A stretch of 64,000 nt of DNA from Lachancea mirantina (Eukaryota > Ascomycota > Saccharomycetes > Saccharomycetales > Saccharomycetaceae). The DNA lies in the NCBI GenBank assembly GCA_900074745.1, contig LT598467.1:620001-684000 (forward strand). The letters run 5' to 3'. How positions within the stretch are numbered: the stretch's first letter is position 1; the number at the start of each line of letters is the position of its first letter. Shown here piece after piece: positions 1 to 10,075 of the stretch. The position numbers were made by a program, and so were the translations under genes. Under the pieces are notes generated by a model, which saw only the letters and a list, made by a program, of their open reading frames with translations, did no database searches and was not told the origin of the DNA.

Positions 1-1
1 A

Positions 2-3000
2 GCACTTTCTGCATTGTTCAGAGGCCCAGAGACTGGTGCGATACCGTCAGGTGACATGCAGCGGACTTTTTCGTCGCCAAGACCTTCTTTAATGCCCAGA
101 GCGTCACATCCGTCACCACGAACCATAGCCGAGACTCCTAGCTCAGAGTCGAGCTCAGCGCGCAGCTCAATAGCTGAAAGCAGTAGCGTTCTCGATCCAA
201 ATGCTTCGGTATCGTCATTCTATCAAACTAATGGTAACAACAGCACGGACGTTTTACAGACAAAGAGAGATGATCTCGAGAGCTTACTTCATCTCTTGAA
301 TGAGGCACTACAAAATCATCTCTTTTCCAAGGCCTCCAATCTTCATAGGATGTCCCTTTTCAATATTAACAAATTATCCCTAGGTCTTAACGGCAAGGAT
401 AATGGAGATCCCATATCTGCTGAAGGTAAACAAGAAAAAATGTTGAAGAAAAAACTTTTAGACAGTCTGGCGCAACCTTTTTTCGAGTCTTTCACAACTG
501 ATTCTGCCCCCGACGAGGAGGTCGTAGATGGAAAAGATTTCGGTCGCTTTTCTCCCGACAATTTCTCTTTTGCTAACTTTCAAACGACCGCACCTGAAAA
601 CAACCGGATTTTGCATGTATTTATATCTGGCAAGAATTCGTCTCCACAAGCTATCTTTAGTTGCATCCACGAATATCCATGGAATTTTAAGAGCGCCAAC
701 GATTTAGCTTGTCTCACTTTCGGGATTTCTAGAAATGCATTGCGAGCACTTACTTTGTTGGATCTGATTCATTCAGACAGTAGAAATTTTGTGTTAAACA
801 AGCTTACATCAACCGAGAATGAGGAGTTGGTTTTCGCGGGCGAAATTGTTGGCATTGTACAACCTGGAGCCCAGAGCTCACGACTAGTCTGGGCATCACT
901 CTGGGCGAAAAGGAAGAACGGCCTATTAGTGTGCGTGTTTGAAAAGGTTCCATGTGATTACATGGATATGCTGCTGGATTTAAATGACTTCACCGTTGAA
1001 AGCATTACTGGCGGTGAGGGTTTAAGTTTCCGAGATCAAGAGGAATCTGGAGCTAAAGAAAATCAGGCGGAAATGAAAGATTTTCTCGGAAAGGAAACCG
1101 CTCCAGCGAAAAACGATATACACATTGTGAAAACTTTGAGTGGCTCTTTGACGAAGCTAATAGATGACGTTAGGAATGGTGATGTCTTTACCGAAGATGA
1201 TGACCTTTTACCTATGTGCATTCGCGTGTCTCAACACATAAACAGGGTGAGGTATTTCACGCTGAATCATTTGTCTTACAACATACCTTGTGCTGTGTCA
1301 TGCACCATTCTCGAGAACGGCATGAAGCTAAAGATCCATAGTCTGCCATATCAAGCAGGAATTTTCATTCTCAATTCGTCAAATTTCAAATTGATTAGCT
1401 TCAACAAATCAATCTCTAAGAACATGTTTGGACTTCACGCAAGTGAACTCATAAACAAAGACATTACCGAAATTATCCCTCCGTTTTGCGATATAATTGA
1501 TCATATCAGAACCGAGCACCCGAACCTGGACATCAATTCTCCAAAAAATAAAGGACTGGTTCTGACAGAGCATTTTTTCCGAAAGATGCATTCGGAGCTG
1601 GATCCGGTAGGCAATTTTTATGATTCGATTGGCATTGATGCTATTCACAGAGACGAGAGTGTCATAAAAGTTGACATTCAATTGCGAGTTATGGATTCTT
1701 CAACGGTTATTCTTTGGATTACGCATTCAAGGGACGTTTTATTCCAAAATTATACAACTAATCCTTCTCAATTACAGATTTTGAAGGAAAATGAAATCGC
1801 ATCGGTCACAAGTAATAGCAGTTCCGCATCTTCTTCTAAGACGCAAAGCAAAAGGTATAATGCACACGAATTGAAGTCGCTTGGTACAAAGCCAGAAAAA
1901 CCTAGCCCAGAGAATAATACTGAGAAAGTTGGGATAAAAAAAGAAGGCGGCGAACCATCTATCAAGCACGAGAGCTCTTTTGAGGATGGATCTCAGGATA
2001 TCAGCATGGACAAGCTGGACGAGGAGCTAGCTACGAGATTGCAAATTGCTAAAACCTTTAGTCAAGACAAAGCTCAATTTGTCAAGGATGACAATTTCAA
2101 ACTTGATGAAAATCTTATCCGATCTTTGACTTCATATTCTCCCAATCCTACCCCGGACACGTCTTCAAGCTCCATGGACAAAGTTGAGACAGCTCTTGGA
2201 TCCACGATACCAGCTGAGAAATTCCCAACTTTGCCTGTATGTAAGATCGGAGCACTGAAGCATGTCAAGAGATTTTCGGACTTTGTTGTTTTACAGAAAA
2301 TGGGCGAAGGTGCTTATGGTAAGGTCGATTTGTGCATGAATAAAGCCGACAAGTACGTTGTTGTGATCAAACTGATTTTCAAAGAACGCATTTTGGTCGA
2401 TACATGGGTAAGAGATCGAAGCCTAGGGACTATTCCCTCCGAAATTCAGATCATGGCTGCGCTGAACAAAAAACCTCATGAAAACATTCTGACCTTGCTC
2501 GATTTTTTTGAAGATGATGAATATTACTACATCGAAACTCCCATTCATGGAACCACGGGCTCTATTGATCTGTTCGATTTGATAGAACTCAAGACTAACA
2601 TGACAGAGCATGAATCTAAATTGATATTCAAGCAAATCGTTTCAGGTATGCAACATCTTCATGACAATGGCATAGTTCATCGGGACATAAAAGATGAAAA
2701 CATCATCGTTGATAACAAAGGCTGCGTAAAGATTATTGATTTTGGTTCTGCCGCATATGTCAAAAGCGGTCCTTTTGATGTTTTCGTCGGCACCATTGAC
2801 TATGCAGCCCCGGAAGTTCTTGGTGGTGAACCCTACGATGGCAAGCCTCAAGACGTGTGGGCTATGGGTGTCTTGCTTTACACGATTGTCTTCAAGGAAA
2901 ATCCATTCTACAACATTGACGAAATCCTAGACGGAGATTTGCGCATAAATGCAAACCTTGCTATAAGTGATGGATGCATCGCCCTCGTGACCAAAATTTT

Positions 3001-3067
3001 GGATAGGTCTGTCCCACAAAGGCCTTCCGTCCACGACATTAACAACGATAAGTGGTTGGAGTTGTAA
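2..3067 (+). CDS. PSK1/PSK2: PAS-domain serine/threonine kinase (PSK1/PSK2 ortholog), 5' end outside window
   Basis: The frame is open from base 2 with no ATG before it, so the N-terminus lies left of the window. About 1,021 residues are visible and end in a complete protein kinase domain (last ~265 residues). That domain has a glycine loop GEGAYGKV, the catalytic loop HRDIKDEN, an IDFG metal-binding motif and an APE motif. A PAS-like stretch lies in the middle (around base 1,360-1,510), followed by a low-complexity acidic and serine-rich linker. PAS kinases tie glucose and nutrient state to storage carbohydrate synthesis and translation in S. cerevisiae. There the gene is duplicated (PSK1 beside TPD3, PSK2 beside PEX15); here a single copy is followed by both neighbours, as expected of the unduplicated ancestor. 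Family assignment is firm; the length missing upstream is unknown. Confidence 0.93.
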   Translation, partial: ALSALFRGPETGAIPSGDMQRTFSSPRPSLMPRASHPSPRTIAETPSSESSSARSSIAESSSVLDPNASVSSFYQTNGNNSTDVLQTKRDDLESLLHLLNEALQNHLFSKASNLHRMSLFNINKLSLGLNGKDNGDPISAEGKQEKMLKKKLLDSLAQPFFESFTTDSAPDEEVVDGKDFGRFSPDNFSFANFQTTAPENNRILHVFISGKNSSPQAIFSCIHEYPWNFKSANDLACLTFGISRNALRALTLLDLIHSDSRNFVLNKLTSTENEELVFAGEIVGIVQPGAQSSRLVWASLWAKRKNGLLVCVFEKVPCDYMDMLLDLNDFTVESITGGEGLSFRDQEESGAKENQAEMKDFLGKETAPAKNDIHIVKTLSGSLTKLIDDVRNGDVFTEDDDLLPMCIRVSQHINRVRYFTLNHLSYNIPCAVSCTILENGMKLKIHSLPYQAGIFILNSSNFKLISFNKSISKNMFGLHASELINKDITEIIPPFCDIIDHIRTEHPNLDINSPKNKGLVLTEHFFRKMHSELDPVGNFYDSIGIDAIHRDESVIKVDIQLRVMDSSTVILWITHSRDVLFQNYTTNPSQLQILKENEIASVTSNSSSASSSKTQSKRYNAHELKSLGTKPEKPSPENNTEKVGIKKEGGEPSIKHESSFEDGSQDISMDKLDEELATRLQIAKTFSQDKAQFVKDDNFKLDENLIRSLTSYSPNPTPDTSSSSMDKVETALGSTIPAEKFPTLPVCKIGALKHVKRFSDFVVLQKMGEGAYGKVDLCMNKADKYVVVIKLIFKERILVDTWVRDRSLGTIPSEIQIMAALNKKPHENILTLLDFFEDDEYYYIETPIHGTTGSIDLFDLIELKTNMTEHESKLIFKQIVSGMQHLHDNGIVHRDIKDENIIVDNKGCVKIIDFGSAAYVKSGPFDVFVGTIDYAAPEVLGGEPYDGKPQDVWAMGVLLYTIVFKENPFYNIDEILDGDLRINANLAISDGCIALVTKILDRSVPQRPSVHDINNDKWLEL

Positions 3068-3805
3068 CACTATCATTTCCCTTCACATTCTTCTCTTTAT
3101 CCCACTTCCAAATCCACAGTCTCTTCACGCCACCGGTTCTATTAGAGAACCCAATTTTTTAAGATATTTGCATACTACTTTGAATGTTTAGTTTACCCTA
3201 GTTTAATTAATGAGTTCATTACAATACGTGAACATTCATGTCAATCACATTAAAAGTCAGGATTTCACTCATAAACAAAGAAAACTCATGAACCTCAATT
3301 TACGTTAAAGACCTAAAGGAACACCACTCAATCCTAACAAATGGCATTCCCTAGTAAAGTTTACCTAATATATTTACAAGAAATGGCGGCGACGTTATGA
3401 TCACTATATATTTTTTTATTAAACTACTGCGAGAGAACATGGAAAATGTAATTGAAGGGAAGGAGATAAGAATAAGTAAACTGAAGAACAAGACTCTAGT
3501 CAGAAGGATATTCGATGGGCGATGTTATATAGCATATAAAGGTTTGCAGAGGCCGTTTATTTCGTGTGTGATCATTTCCTTGAAGATAATCATTATACAC
3601 GGACGACTTTCGACCTTAAGGCTAGGAAAGGATTTTAGAGGATTAACATGATTGGGGAGTTAAAGAGGACTAAATACCTAAGGGCGGAGTCTCGAGACAT
3701 GCTTCTGAAGTTGCATCATTGCATTCGAAGGCGAATTTGAAATATATTTTTGCTTTCACGACTCCACGACGCTAGGCTGCATATCAAAGTAAGAAAACAT
3801 TGTAG
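3068..3805. other. Intergenic stretch PSK to PEX15, no supported gene
   Basis: This AT-rich stretch of 738 bases must hold the PSK 3' end and the PEX15 promoter. An 84-codon ATG frame at 3397-3651 (+) is lysine- and isoleucine-rich and looks like chance translation of AT-rich DNA. I see no tRNA B-box, snoRNA box pair or intron signals. Confidence 0.5.
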
Positions 3806-4858
3806 ATGTCAGTGTCAGAGGCCGCGCCAAACAGTTCAATGACACTTCAAGACTTACTGAACGACAACGAATTTCAAGTACAAGATTTCAATCAAGAAAG
3901 GAACGATGCTAGTAATATTGATGTCATCGTGCGAGACAGCCTAAGCTTATTCATCAAAGGGGATCCCAAGCGTTCTCTGGAGCTTTTATGTTCTCCCGGA
4001 GTTTTGGGTCGAGAAGACCTAAAGCGACACTCCCAGGTCTGGAAATTATTTGTGTCTGCTTACAGGGATGCCAGGTACGATACGCTCGGCGTCAGCCTCC
4101 AGAAGGTGTTCAAAGAGAGCTTCAGGCATGCGAATTTCGAGCACATAAAAAAAATCTCGACTTCAGAACCCATCCAGGAGCGAATTGGGTTAACTTTGAA
4201 ATATTTTGAGTGCTGTAGCAAATGCGCACGTAGGAGTTCTAACAAGGACCAGACAGAATTGCTTGCGCAGGAAACTCGAGCCTCTTTACAATTTTTTGCT
4301 GACCAGAAATATCAATCGGCACAAGACAAATCGCGGGTATTAATGCCTTTAGTCAGTTTTTACATTTTCACTATTGGAATCGAACTGCGACACCAACCGC
4401 CGTCAAGAGCTCTTCTGGACAGCCTAACACGTAGGGTTCCATCCCTTAGTGAAATTTTAGACTCTCAGGATGAAACTGCTACTCGAAACTTGGGATTTAA
4501 CAGCATATATGCACGTCTTGATGAATTGGCGAGGAAAAAGCGCAGTTCGAAACCTGTTTGCACGATTGAAGAAAACAGACCTAAAACCGAGATCATTGAG
4601 TTACCACGCAGCCAGGTGCAGAAACCCGCTTCTCAAAAGGCGTTATCGAGCGCGGAATTGCTGCATTGGCGCAGCGTGATGAACATCATCATTCAAAAGA
4701 GAATCAACCCCAAAACTGCAGTGTTCGTAGTCCTGATAGCTCTCTTCGCTATGAAAAGAGTAAAAAATTTCCCAGTTTCGCTGAGAAAAATTCTCCTCAT
4801 ACTAAGATCTTTCTTCCGAAATGTCTTGAGGATAATTCAACTAATACTCAGTCTCTAG
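3806..4858 (+). CDS. PEX15: Peroxisomal tail-anchored protein Pex15
   Basis: 350 residues (S. cerevisiae Pex15 is 383). Pex15 anchors the AAA ATPases Pex1/Pex6 on the peroxisome, where they recycle the import receptor Pex5. The protein is soluble and charged until a single hydrophobic segment at residues 304-316, followed by a basic tail of about 35 residues. This is the layout of a C-terminally anchored peroxisomal membrane protein with a basic luminal targeting tail. The sequence of this family diverges fast, so the call leans on topology, size and position: it lies between the PAS kinase and the NTG glycosylase, exactly as YOL044W does between PSK2 and NTG2. The start ATG at 3806 is the first in the frame. 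Confidence 0.82.
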   Translation: MSVSEAAPNSSMTLQDLLNDNEFQVQDFNQERNDASNIDVIVRDSLSLFIKGDPKRSLELLCSPGVLGREDLKRHSQVWKLFVSAYRDARYDTLGVSLQKVFKESFRHANFEHIKKISTSEPIQERIGLTLKYFECCSKCARRSSNKDQTELLAQETRASLQFFADQKYQSAQDKSRVLMPLVSFYIFTIGIELRHQPPSRALLDSLTRRVPSLSEILDSQDETATRNLGFNSIYARLDELARKKRSSKPVCTIEENRPKTEIIELPRSQVQKPASQKALSSAELLHWRSVMNIIIQKRINPKTAVFVVLIALFAMKRVKNFPVSLRKILLILRSFFRNVLRIIQLILSL

Positions 4859-5165
4859 ACTACATTCCCAGGTCTCGTCTTTGGCTCAATATGGTTACTC
4901 ATTTAATACTCATTTGTCAATTGAGACGTCTCTAATGATATTAAAAAACTTACCCGGCTTTCCCGAGGGGCCCCTTTCAGTAAGGTTTTTCTGGTTCTAA
5001 GGGAAATGGTAAAACAGTCGAAGCCAAGGTAAGCAAAGGGCTGAGGGAAAGGAAAAGGACCAGAACGGTTTGCTGGAAGTGTCCTCCGTTTCTAATTAAT
5101 ATTACTCGAACTTTGTAGTAGAGATCTAGTTAAGTTATCCTTTTGCTTACGAGAAATAGCCTTTT
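4859..5165. promoter_or_regulatory. PEX15-TPD3 intergenic region with a palindromic double stress element
   Basis: 307 bases between tandem genes. A perfect 10-base palindrome AGGGGCCCCT at 4966-4975 contains an AGGGG stress-response element (Msn2/4 type) on each strand. Whether it acts on TPD3 is inference; it lies about 190 bases before the TPD3 start. Nothing else recognised. Confidence 0.35.
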
Positions 5166-7034
5166 ATGAGTGGTGAAAAGGATGGATCTGAAAAGAAGAT
5201 CAAGGCCGGTCAAGGATCTGCAGGAAGCGGAGATCTGTACCCGTTGGCGCTTCTGATGGATGAACTGAAGCACGATGACATAGCAAATCGGGTCGAAGCC
5301 ATGAAAAAATTAGACACGATTGCATTAGCATTGGGTCCACAAAGAACGCGAGACGAATTGGTGCCATTTTTGACAGAGGTGTCTCAAGATGACGAGGATG
5401 AGGTATTCGCGGTTTTGGCCGAACAATTGGGTAAGTTTGTTCCATTTATTGGGGGAAGCAAGTTTGCAACTCTTTTATTACCAGCGCTGGAAATTTTGGC
5501 GTCAACAGAAGAAACTCTGGTTCGCGACAGGGCTGTTGAATCATTAAACAACATCGCACAGGAACTTTCTGAAGAGCAACTTTTTCACGATTTTATACCT
5601 CTAATTGAACACCTTGCCACTGCGGAGTGGTTTTCGTCCAAAGTATCTTCATGTGGGCTTTTTAAGTCGGTGCTTGCGAGGGCAAAAGATGACAAGTTTA
5701 GGAAAGAGCTGTTGGCTTTGTACTTACAACTAGTGCAGGATGATACGCCAATGGTGCGCCGCGCAGCTGCCAAGAATTTGCCTACCCTAATTGATCTTCT
5801 TACACAAAATCCAGATCTTTCCACAGCGGAAGATTGGGACTATATTTCGAACATGTTTCAAAAAATTGTGGCAGATGGTCAAGACTCTGTAAAATTCTTG
5901 GCGGTCGAGATTTTGATCTCTATTCTAAAGTTCTTCAATAAAAAGAAAGACACCACGCATTCGAGGGACTTGTTGCATTCATCCATACAACTCATCAGCG
6001 ATGAGGCATGGAGGGTTCGTTACATGGCTGCCGATAGGTTTGATGCGCTAGCGGAGGAATTTAGCTCCAACCCCAAATTTATGGAAGAACTCGTCGGCCC
6101 ATTTCTCTCGCTATGCGAGGATAATGAAAGTGACGTGAGAAAGGCCGCCGCAAAGCAGATTCCTAGGTTTTCGGAATTACTAGGAGACTCCCAAGTGATA
6201 GTCAAGTCAATGCTACCAACAATCCAAAATCTCAGCATGGATGAAAGCGAGGCCGTTCGTGCTTCTTTGGCCTCGGAAGTTACCAATTTGGCGCCTTTGT
6301 TACCCAAGAAAGAAGCAGTCGACTCCCTAATACCAATTCTTCTTAACATGCTCAAGGATGAATTTCCTGAAGTTCGTTTGAACATCATTGCCAAATTAAA
6401 AGTTGTGAACGATGTGGTTGGGATCGATCCGCTTTCAGAAAGTCTTTTGCCTGCAATTACGGAACTCGCCAAAGATGTGAATTGGAGGGTCAGAATGGCG
6501 ATCATAGACTACATCCCGCTACTAGCAGAGCAGCTAGGTGTCGAGTTTTTCGACAAACAACTCGGAGACTTGTGCCTTTCGTGGCTGTGGGATACTGTTT
6601 ACTCCATTAGAATGGCCGCGGTTGCTAACTTGAAAAAACTCACGGAAACTTTCGGATCGGACTGGTCCCGAGATGAAATTATTGCACGGTTGCTCAAGTC
6701 AGACTCTCAATTGTTGGAAAATTTTGTTTACAGGATTACTCTGCTTATGGCGTTGACAGATCTGGTACCGGTTGTTTCACCAAAAGTCGTTACCGAAAAG
6801 ATTCTACCTTTCATAGATCATCTTGCTACAGATGGGGTTGCAAATATCCGGTTCAATGTTGCCAAATCATATGCTGTGGTCGTGAAAAGCTTGTCGAAAG
6901 ATCCGACCAAGTTTTCCGATTTGATAAACAATTCCATTATTCCAAACTTGAAAAAACTGAGCCAGGATAGTGACGTTGACGTCAGGTACTATGCCGAACA
7001 AAGCATCGAAGAGTGCAAATCGTACCTGGCCTAG
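5166..7034 (+). CDS. TPD3: PP2A scaffold subunit A, Tpd3 (HEAT repeats)
   Basis: 622 residues (S. cerevisiae Tpd3 is 635). It is the HEAT-repeat scaffold that joins the PP2A catalytic subunit to a regulatory B subunit (Cdc55 or Rts1); the Rts1 ortholog is also in this window at 30.3 kb. The whole length is a regular series of ~39-residue helical repeats with recurrent D-x-x-x-x-V-R turns (for example SDVRKAAAKQIP and EAVRASLASEV). It starts MSGEKDGSEKK and ends in a conserved final repeat. The gene follows PEX15 and precedes NTG on the opposite strand, as YAL016W does relative to NTG1. The length and absence of frame breaks suggest a complete, functional gene. Confidence 0.96.
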   Translation: MSGEKDGSEKKIKAGQGSAGSGDLYPLALLMDELKHDDIANRVEAMKKLDTIALALGPQRTRDELVPFLTEVSQDDEDEVFAVLAEQLGKFVPFIGGSKFATLLLPALEILASTEETLVRDRAVESLNNIAQELSEEQLFHDFIPLIEHLATAEWFSSKVSSCGLFKSVLARAKDDKFRKELLALYLQLVQDDTPMVRRAAAKNLPTLIDLLTQNPDLSTAEDWDYISNMFQKIVADGQDSVKFLAVEILISILKFFNKKKDTTHSRDLLHSSIQLISDEAWRVRYMAADRFDALAEEFSSNPKFMEELVGPFLSLCEDNESDVRKAAAKQIPRFSELLGDSQVIVKSMLPTIQNLSMDESEAVRASLASEVTNLAPLLPKKEAVDSLIPILLNMLKDEFPEVRLNIIAKLKVVNDVVGIDPLSESLLPAITELAKDVNWRVRMAIIDYIPLLAEQLGVEFFDKQLGDLCLSWLWDTVYSIRMAAVANLKKLTETFGSDWSRDEIIARLLKSDSQLLENFVYRITLLMALTDLVPVVSPKVVTEKILPFIDHLATDGVANIRFNVAKSYAVVVKSLSKDPTKFSDLINNSIIPNLKKLSQDSDVDVRYYAEQSIEECKSYLA

Positions 7035-7141
7035 ATATCATATAGAATTGTTTAAACGCATTCGCTCATCTTCGTGATTTTTGAGCTCAAATCAATGTTC
7101 ACTCAAGTTAAATGCTGACGGTATAAAACAATGCTAATTTT

Positions 7142-8293
7142 CTACGATTTACCAGCGCCGGATGTGACTCTGAGTTTTTCATCACCATCACTCTCGATTT
7201 CTTCCTTGACCTCTTTGGAATTTTCCATGTATTCCACCCATTCTGAGTAATTACCCCGGCTTTTCCTGAAGCCTTTGGCTTTAGAAGCGCCCTTCATCAA
7301 TTTTTTATCCACTGCATTGCAAATATCACTTGCCATACATAAATCACATCGCTTGCCTCGTGGGAGACATATTACTTGGCCAAAGCCGACCAAAACAGGG
7401 TTTATTTCATACCAGAGATCGTATGGCAACCATTCTTCCAAAAGGCGACGCGTATGTTCTGGAGTTTTAGCTTTGGCTGGATCAACCCATTTCCACATTT
7501 TACAAAGCCTGTCAACATGCACATCGACACCAATACCATCCACTTTACCCCATGCTTTTTGTAATGCCAAATACCCCATCTTGGGTCCGACTCCCGGTAA
7601 AGAGAGCATTCCGGCGATATCTGGAGGAACATCGTCGTCGAAGTTGTTCCTCAACAATGTAATCGTCTTTTTGATGTACATTGTTTTACGCGTATAGAAA
7701 CTCACTGGATATAGCAGTTCGGTCAGTGTATCTTTGTCAATATCAAACATTGCGTCAAGCGTCAGGCCTTCCCCACTTTTCAAATCCTCATAGCAGTATT
7801 GCATAAGGTTGAACATGGCTTTCGCATTCGCTTCGTCTCTGGTTTGTGACGACAACATCAGTGCAATGAGAAGTTGAAACCTGTAATTCTTCGGGGAAAT
7901 ATGGCATCTTTTGACACCAAATTCTTGACTCACTGTGACTGGAAGCATTGCACAACCAACCGAATCGACCGGCGTGGCAATCTTAGATCTCATAAGTCTC
8001 ACTTTCGAGTAAATGGGAATAAAATTTCTCGGAAAACCTTTTCTCTCCACCAATTCAATATCACCAATATCATCTTTAGTCCGGGCATTAACCCAATCGT
8101 AATACTCATAAGCATCCATTTTCTTGACTTTCTCAACATCAACGTCGTCTTTGCGACAACTAGATTTCAATACCTCTTCCTCCTTCCGATCCTCCTTCTT
8201 GAAATATTTCGATACTTCACCCGTTTCATTATCACCTCCAAGTTCACCTTCAACTTCAACTTCAACTCTAAGTCGTTTGGATCTTCGCACCAT
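7142..8293 (-). CDS. NTG2: Endonuclease III-type DNA glycosylase/AP lyase (NTG1/NTG2 ortholog)
   Basis: 383 residues from the ATG at 8293 (S. cerevisiae Ntg1 399, Ntg2 380). It removes oxidised pyrimidines and cuts abasic sites in base-excision repair. The HhH-GPD core carries LPGVGPKMG with the predicted Schiff-base lysine K238 and the activating aspartate D257 in VDVHVDR. Downstream, C309, C316, C319 and C325 form the C-x6-C-x2-C-x5-C iron-sulfur cluster found in Ntg2 and lost from Ntg1. The N-terminus is basic (VRRSKRLR), suggesting nuclear targeting; a mitochondrial signal is not obvious. The open frame continues 158 codons upstream, but that part is antisense to the start of NGL1 and unlike the family, so I chose the internal ATG. 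The symbol NTG2 reflects the cluster; the gene is ancestral to both. Confidence 0.92.
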   Translation of the reverse strand: MVRRSKRLRVEVEVEGELGGDNETGEVSKYFKKEDRKEEEVLKSSCRKDDVDVEKVKKMDAYEYYDWVNARTKDDIGDIELVERKGFPRNFIPIYSKVRLMRSKIATPVDSVGCAMLPVTVSQEFGVKRCHISPKNYRFQLLIALMLSSQTRDEANAKAMFNLMQYCYEDLKSGEGLTLDAMFDIDKDTLTELLYPVSFYTRKTMYIKKTITLLRNNFDDDVPPDIAGMLSLPGVGPKMGYLALQKAWGKVDGIGVDVHVDRLCKMWKWVDPAKAKTPEHTRRLLEEWLPYDLWYEINPVLVGFGQVICLPRGKRCDLCMASDICNAVDKKLMKGASKAKGFRKSRGNYSEWVEYMENSKEVKEEIESDGDEKLRVTSGAGKS

Positions 8294-8664
8294 CGATACC
8301 AAAAAGAACTGTTCTTGCAAAGACCAACAAAGGATCGCTTCAAGTTGCAAATTATGAGGTTCGTATCGGCGTGCTTCTCCTTTTTCCTTCTCGATCTCCT
8401 CTCGATCACTTACTCCCCGTGGGGTTTTGCCCGTGGGTTCAATATAAATGGCTTCTAAGATCAATATGGATTTAATAATTTCGGACTTAAGAGACCACAC
8501 CTCTACATAGGTAGATGCTTTTGACAAAAAAAGAACTGGTGGAAATTTTGGAGATTTATCAACAAGAGCTCTTAATATCGAGTTGAAGTCATCACAAATT
8601 CGAGACGGTGGGTCTTTCGAGAATTGCTGTTTTCCTGATCTTAACGTGGGCTGTTTACGGCTCA
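8294..8664. promoter_or_regulatory. Divergent promoter region NTG/NGL1
   Basis: 371 bases separate the two divergent starts and must hold both promoters. No clear factor site recognised. The minus-strand frame stays open across it, which I treat as coincidence. Confidence 0.5.
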
Positions 8665-9813
8665 ATGGTGCCAAAAGTTTCCAGCAAGTTTGCCAGAAGG
8701 CTCTTACCTCTTGGTAGCAATTTGATCGAGACATCGACGAAGAAACCAATTGTGGGAAACGGAGCAACGAATTTGGGTAATAGATGCGATACTTTCACTA
8801 TGCTGACATACAATATGTTATCACCTTACTATATGTGGCCACAGGTGTACACGTATGTTCCAGATAAATTCAAAGAATGGAGCTACCGACACGCACTTTT
8901 GGAAAAAGAGATTCTTAACAAGTACCGTGCCGATATCATGTGTGTTCAGGAGCTGACATGGAAAGATTACGATAGTTTTTGGCAGGAACATTTGGAACAA
9001 GATCTGAATTACGGCAGTAGTTTCATAGCGAAAACACCTCCCAAATATTGGCAAAGACCCGAAAATGAGATGGATGGTGTGGGCATCTTTTACAACCGCG
9101 AGAAATTCGACCACATCTCTTCAACGAGCATATATCTTAGCGATATGATTGGAATTTTCAATATCAAGGAGTTGAACTACTTGAAAAGCACTATAATCAC
9201 GCTCACGAACGGTGCAGGAGAACCTGTGGGCAAAGAGAGTTTGCTGAATGTATTACACAGCCGAAATCAAGTGTGTCTTTTTGTGTCATTGATGCACCGG
9301 AAAACTAAGACCTTGTTTGTCGTAATCAATACACATTTGTATTGGAAATACGACGAAGTCAAATTGTGCCAATGTCTCACGATTATGCGGAAATTGGATC
9401 GAATTATAAGGCAGCTCTTGATGGGTATTGAAGGCGCGACATATTCCAAAATCAAGATTTTATTCACTGGAGATTTAAACTCGCTACCCGACTCGCCCGT
9501 CGTGAACTTTTTAAAAGGTGACGTAGTGTCGAGAGCTGATTTTAACCTTGTCAATCCGCTACGTCCGTATTTGAATCGTTACATCTATCAAGATACTTCA
9601 GAAAACGCGTTTGACTACACATGCTACTCGGGGAAGTTGAAGGGTATTTTTGATTATATTTGGTATCATGATACAGATTTCCGTCTTAAAAAAGTACTCA
9701 CAGGTATTGAGGTTACCGAAGAACTGAAATATTTGCAGCAGTTCGGATTACCAAACGAGTATCATCCAAGCGACCATATCCCAGTTTTGACTGAGTTTGA
9801 ATTGCTCAGCTGA
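8665..9813 (+). CDS. NGL1: Endonuclease/exonuclease/phosphatase-family nuclease Ngl1 (Ccr4-like)
   Basis: 382 residues (S. cerevisiae Ngl1 is 363). It is a member of the Ccr4-like nuclease family (Ngl1-3). Family motifs are all present: MLTYNMLSPYY near the start, CVQELTW with the metal-ligand glutamate E96, NTHLYW, FTGDLNSLPDS and the terminal SDHIPV with D370/H371. The N-terminus VPKVSSKFARRLLP is basic and lacks acidic residues, compatible with the mitochondrial location of the yeast protein. The frame is open slightly further upstream but only from a GTG at 8608; the first ATG is 8665. It lies between NTG and NOP12 as YOL042W does. Physiological substrate is not established. Confidence 0.9.
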   Translation: MVPKVSSKFARRLLPLGSNLIETSTKKPIVGNGATNLGNRCDTFTMLTYNMLSPYYMWPQVYTYVPDKFKEWSYRHALLEKEILNKYRADIMCVQELTWKDYDSFWQEHLEQDLNYGSSFIAKTPPKYWQRPENEMDGVGIFYNREKFDHISSTSIYLSDMIGIFNIKELNYLKSTIITLTNGAGEPVGKESLLNVLHSRNQVCLFVSLMHRKTKTLFVVINTHLYWKYDEVKLCQCLTIMRKLDRIIRQLLMGIEGATYSKIKILFTGDLNSLPDSPVVNFLKGDVVSRADFNLVNPLRPYLNRYIYQDTSENAFDYTCYSGKLKGIFDYIWYHDTDFRLKKVLTGIEVTEELKYLQQFGLPNEYHPSDHIPVLTEFELLS

Positions 9814-10075
9814 TTTAAGATAACTTAGTCCTGGTCCTGCCGCTGGGAAGTAGATTAAGACAGTTCGCAACAGCAATCGGGCCCTCCTTTCTGCCAGTCC
9901 GACTTCGTCTTCAAGGCATCTCGTTCTAGTTGGTGCCCTATCAATGTCAAAACGATCTCGACTAAGCCAAAGCGAGGCAGCTACGATGAAGGGTGGTTGG
10001 ACGAAGCTTTCCCAAATTGTGGGACCAAATAGGATTGAAGGGTAACTAAGAGAAGGAGGCTTTTTTCGAAGCCCT

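Noticed and set aside
3397-3651. 84-codon ORF between PSK and PEX15
   Set aside because: Composition is that of translated AT-rich DNA and no motif is visible.
8294-8767. 158-codon N-terminal extension of the NTG gene
   Set aside because: It runs antisense through the start of NGL1 and has no resemblance to the family; the remaining 383 residues match expected length.
9814-10075. Possible structured RNA between NGL1 and SYN8
   Set aside because: The region is moderately GC-rich with a small hairpin, but no box motifs or known RNA signature are present.
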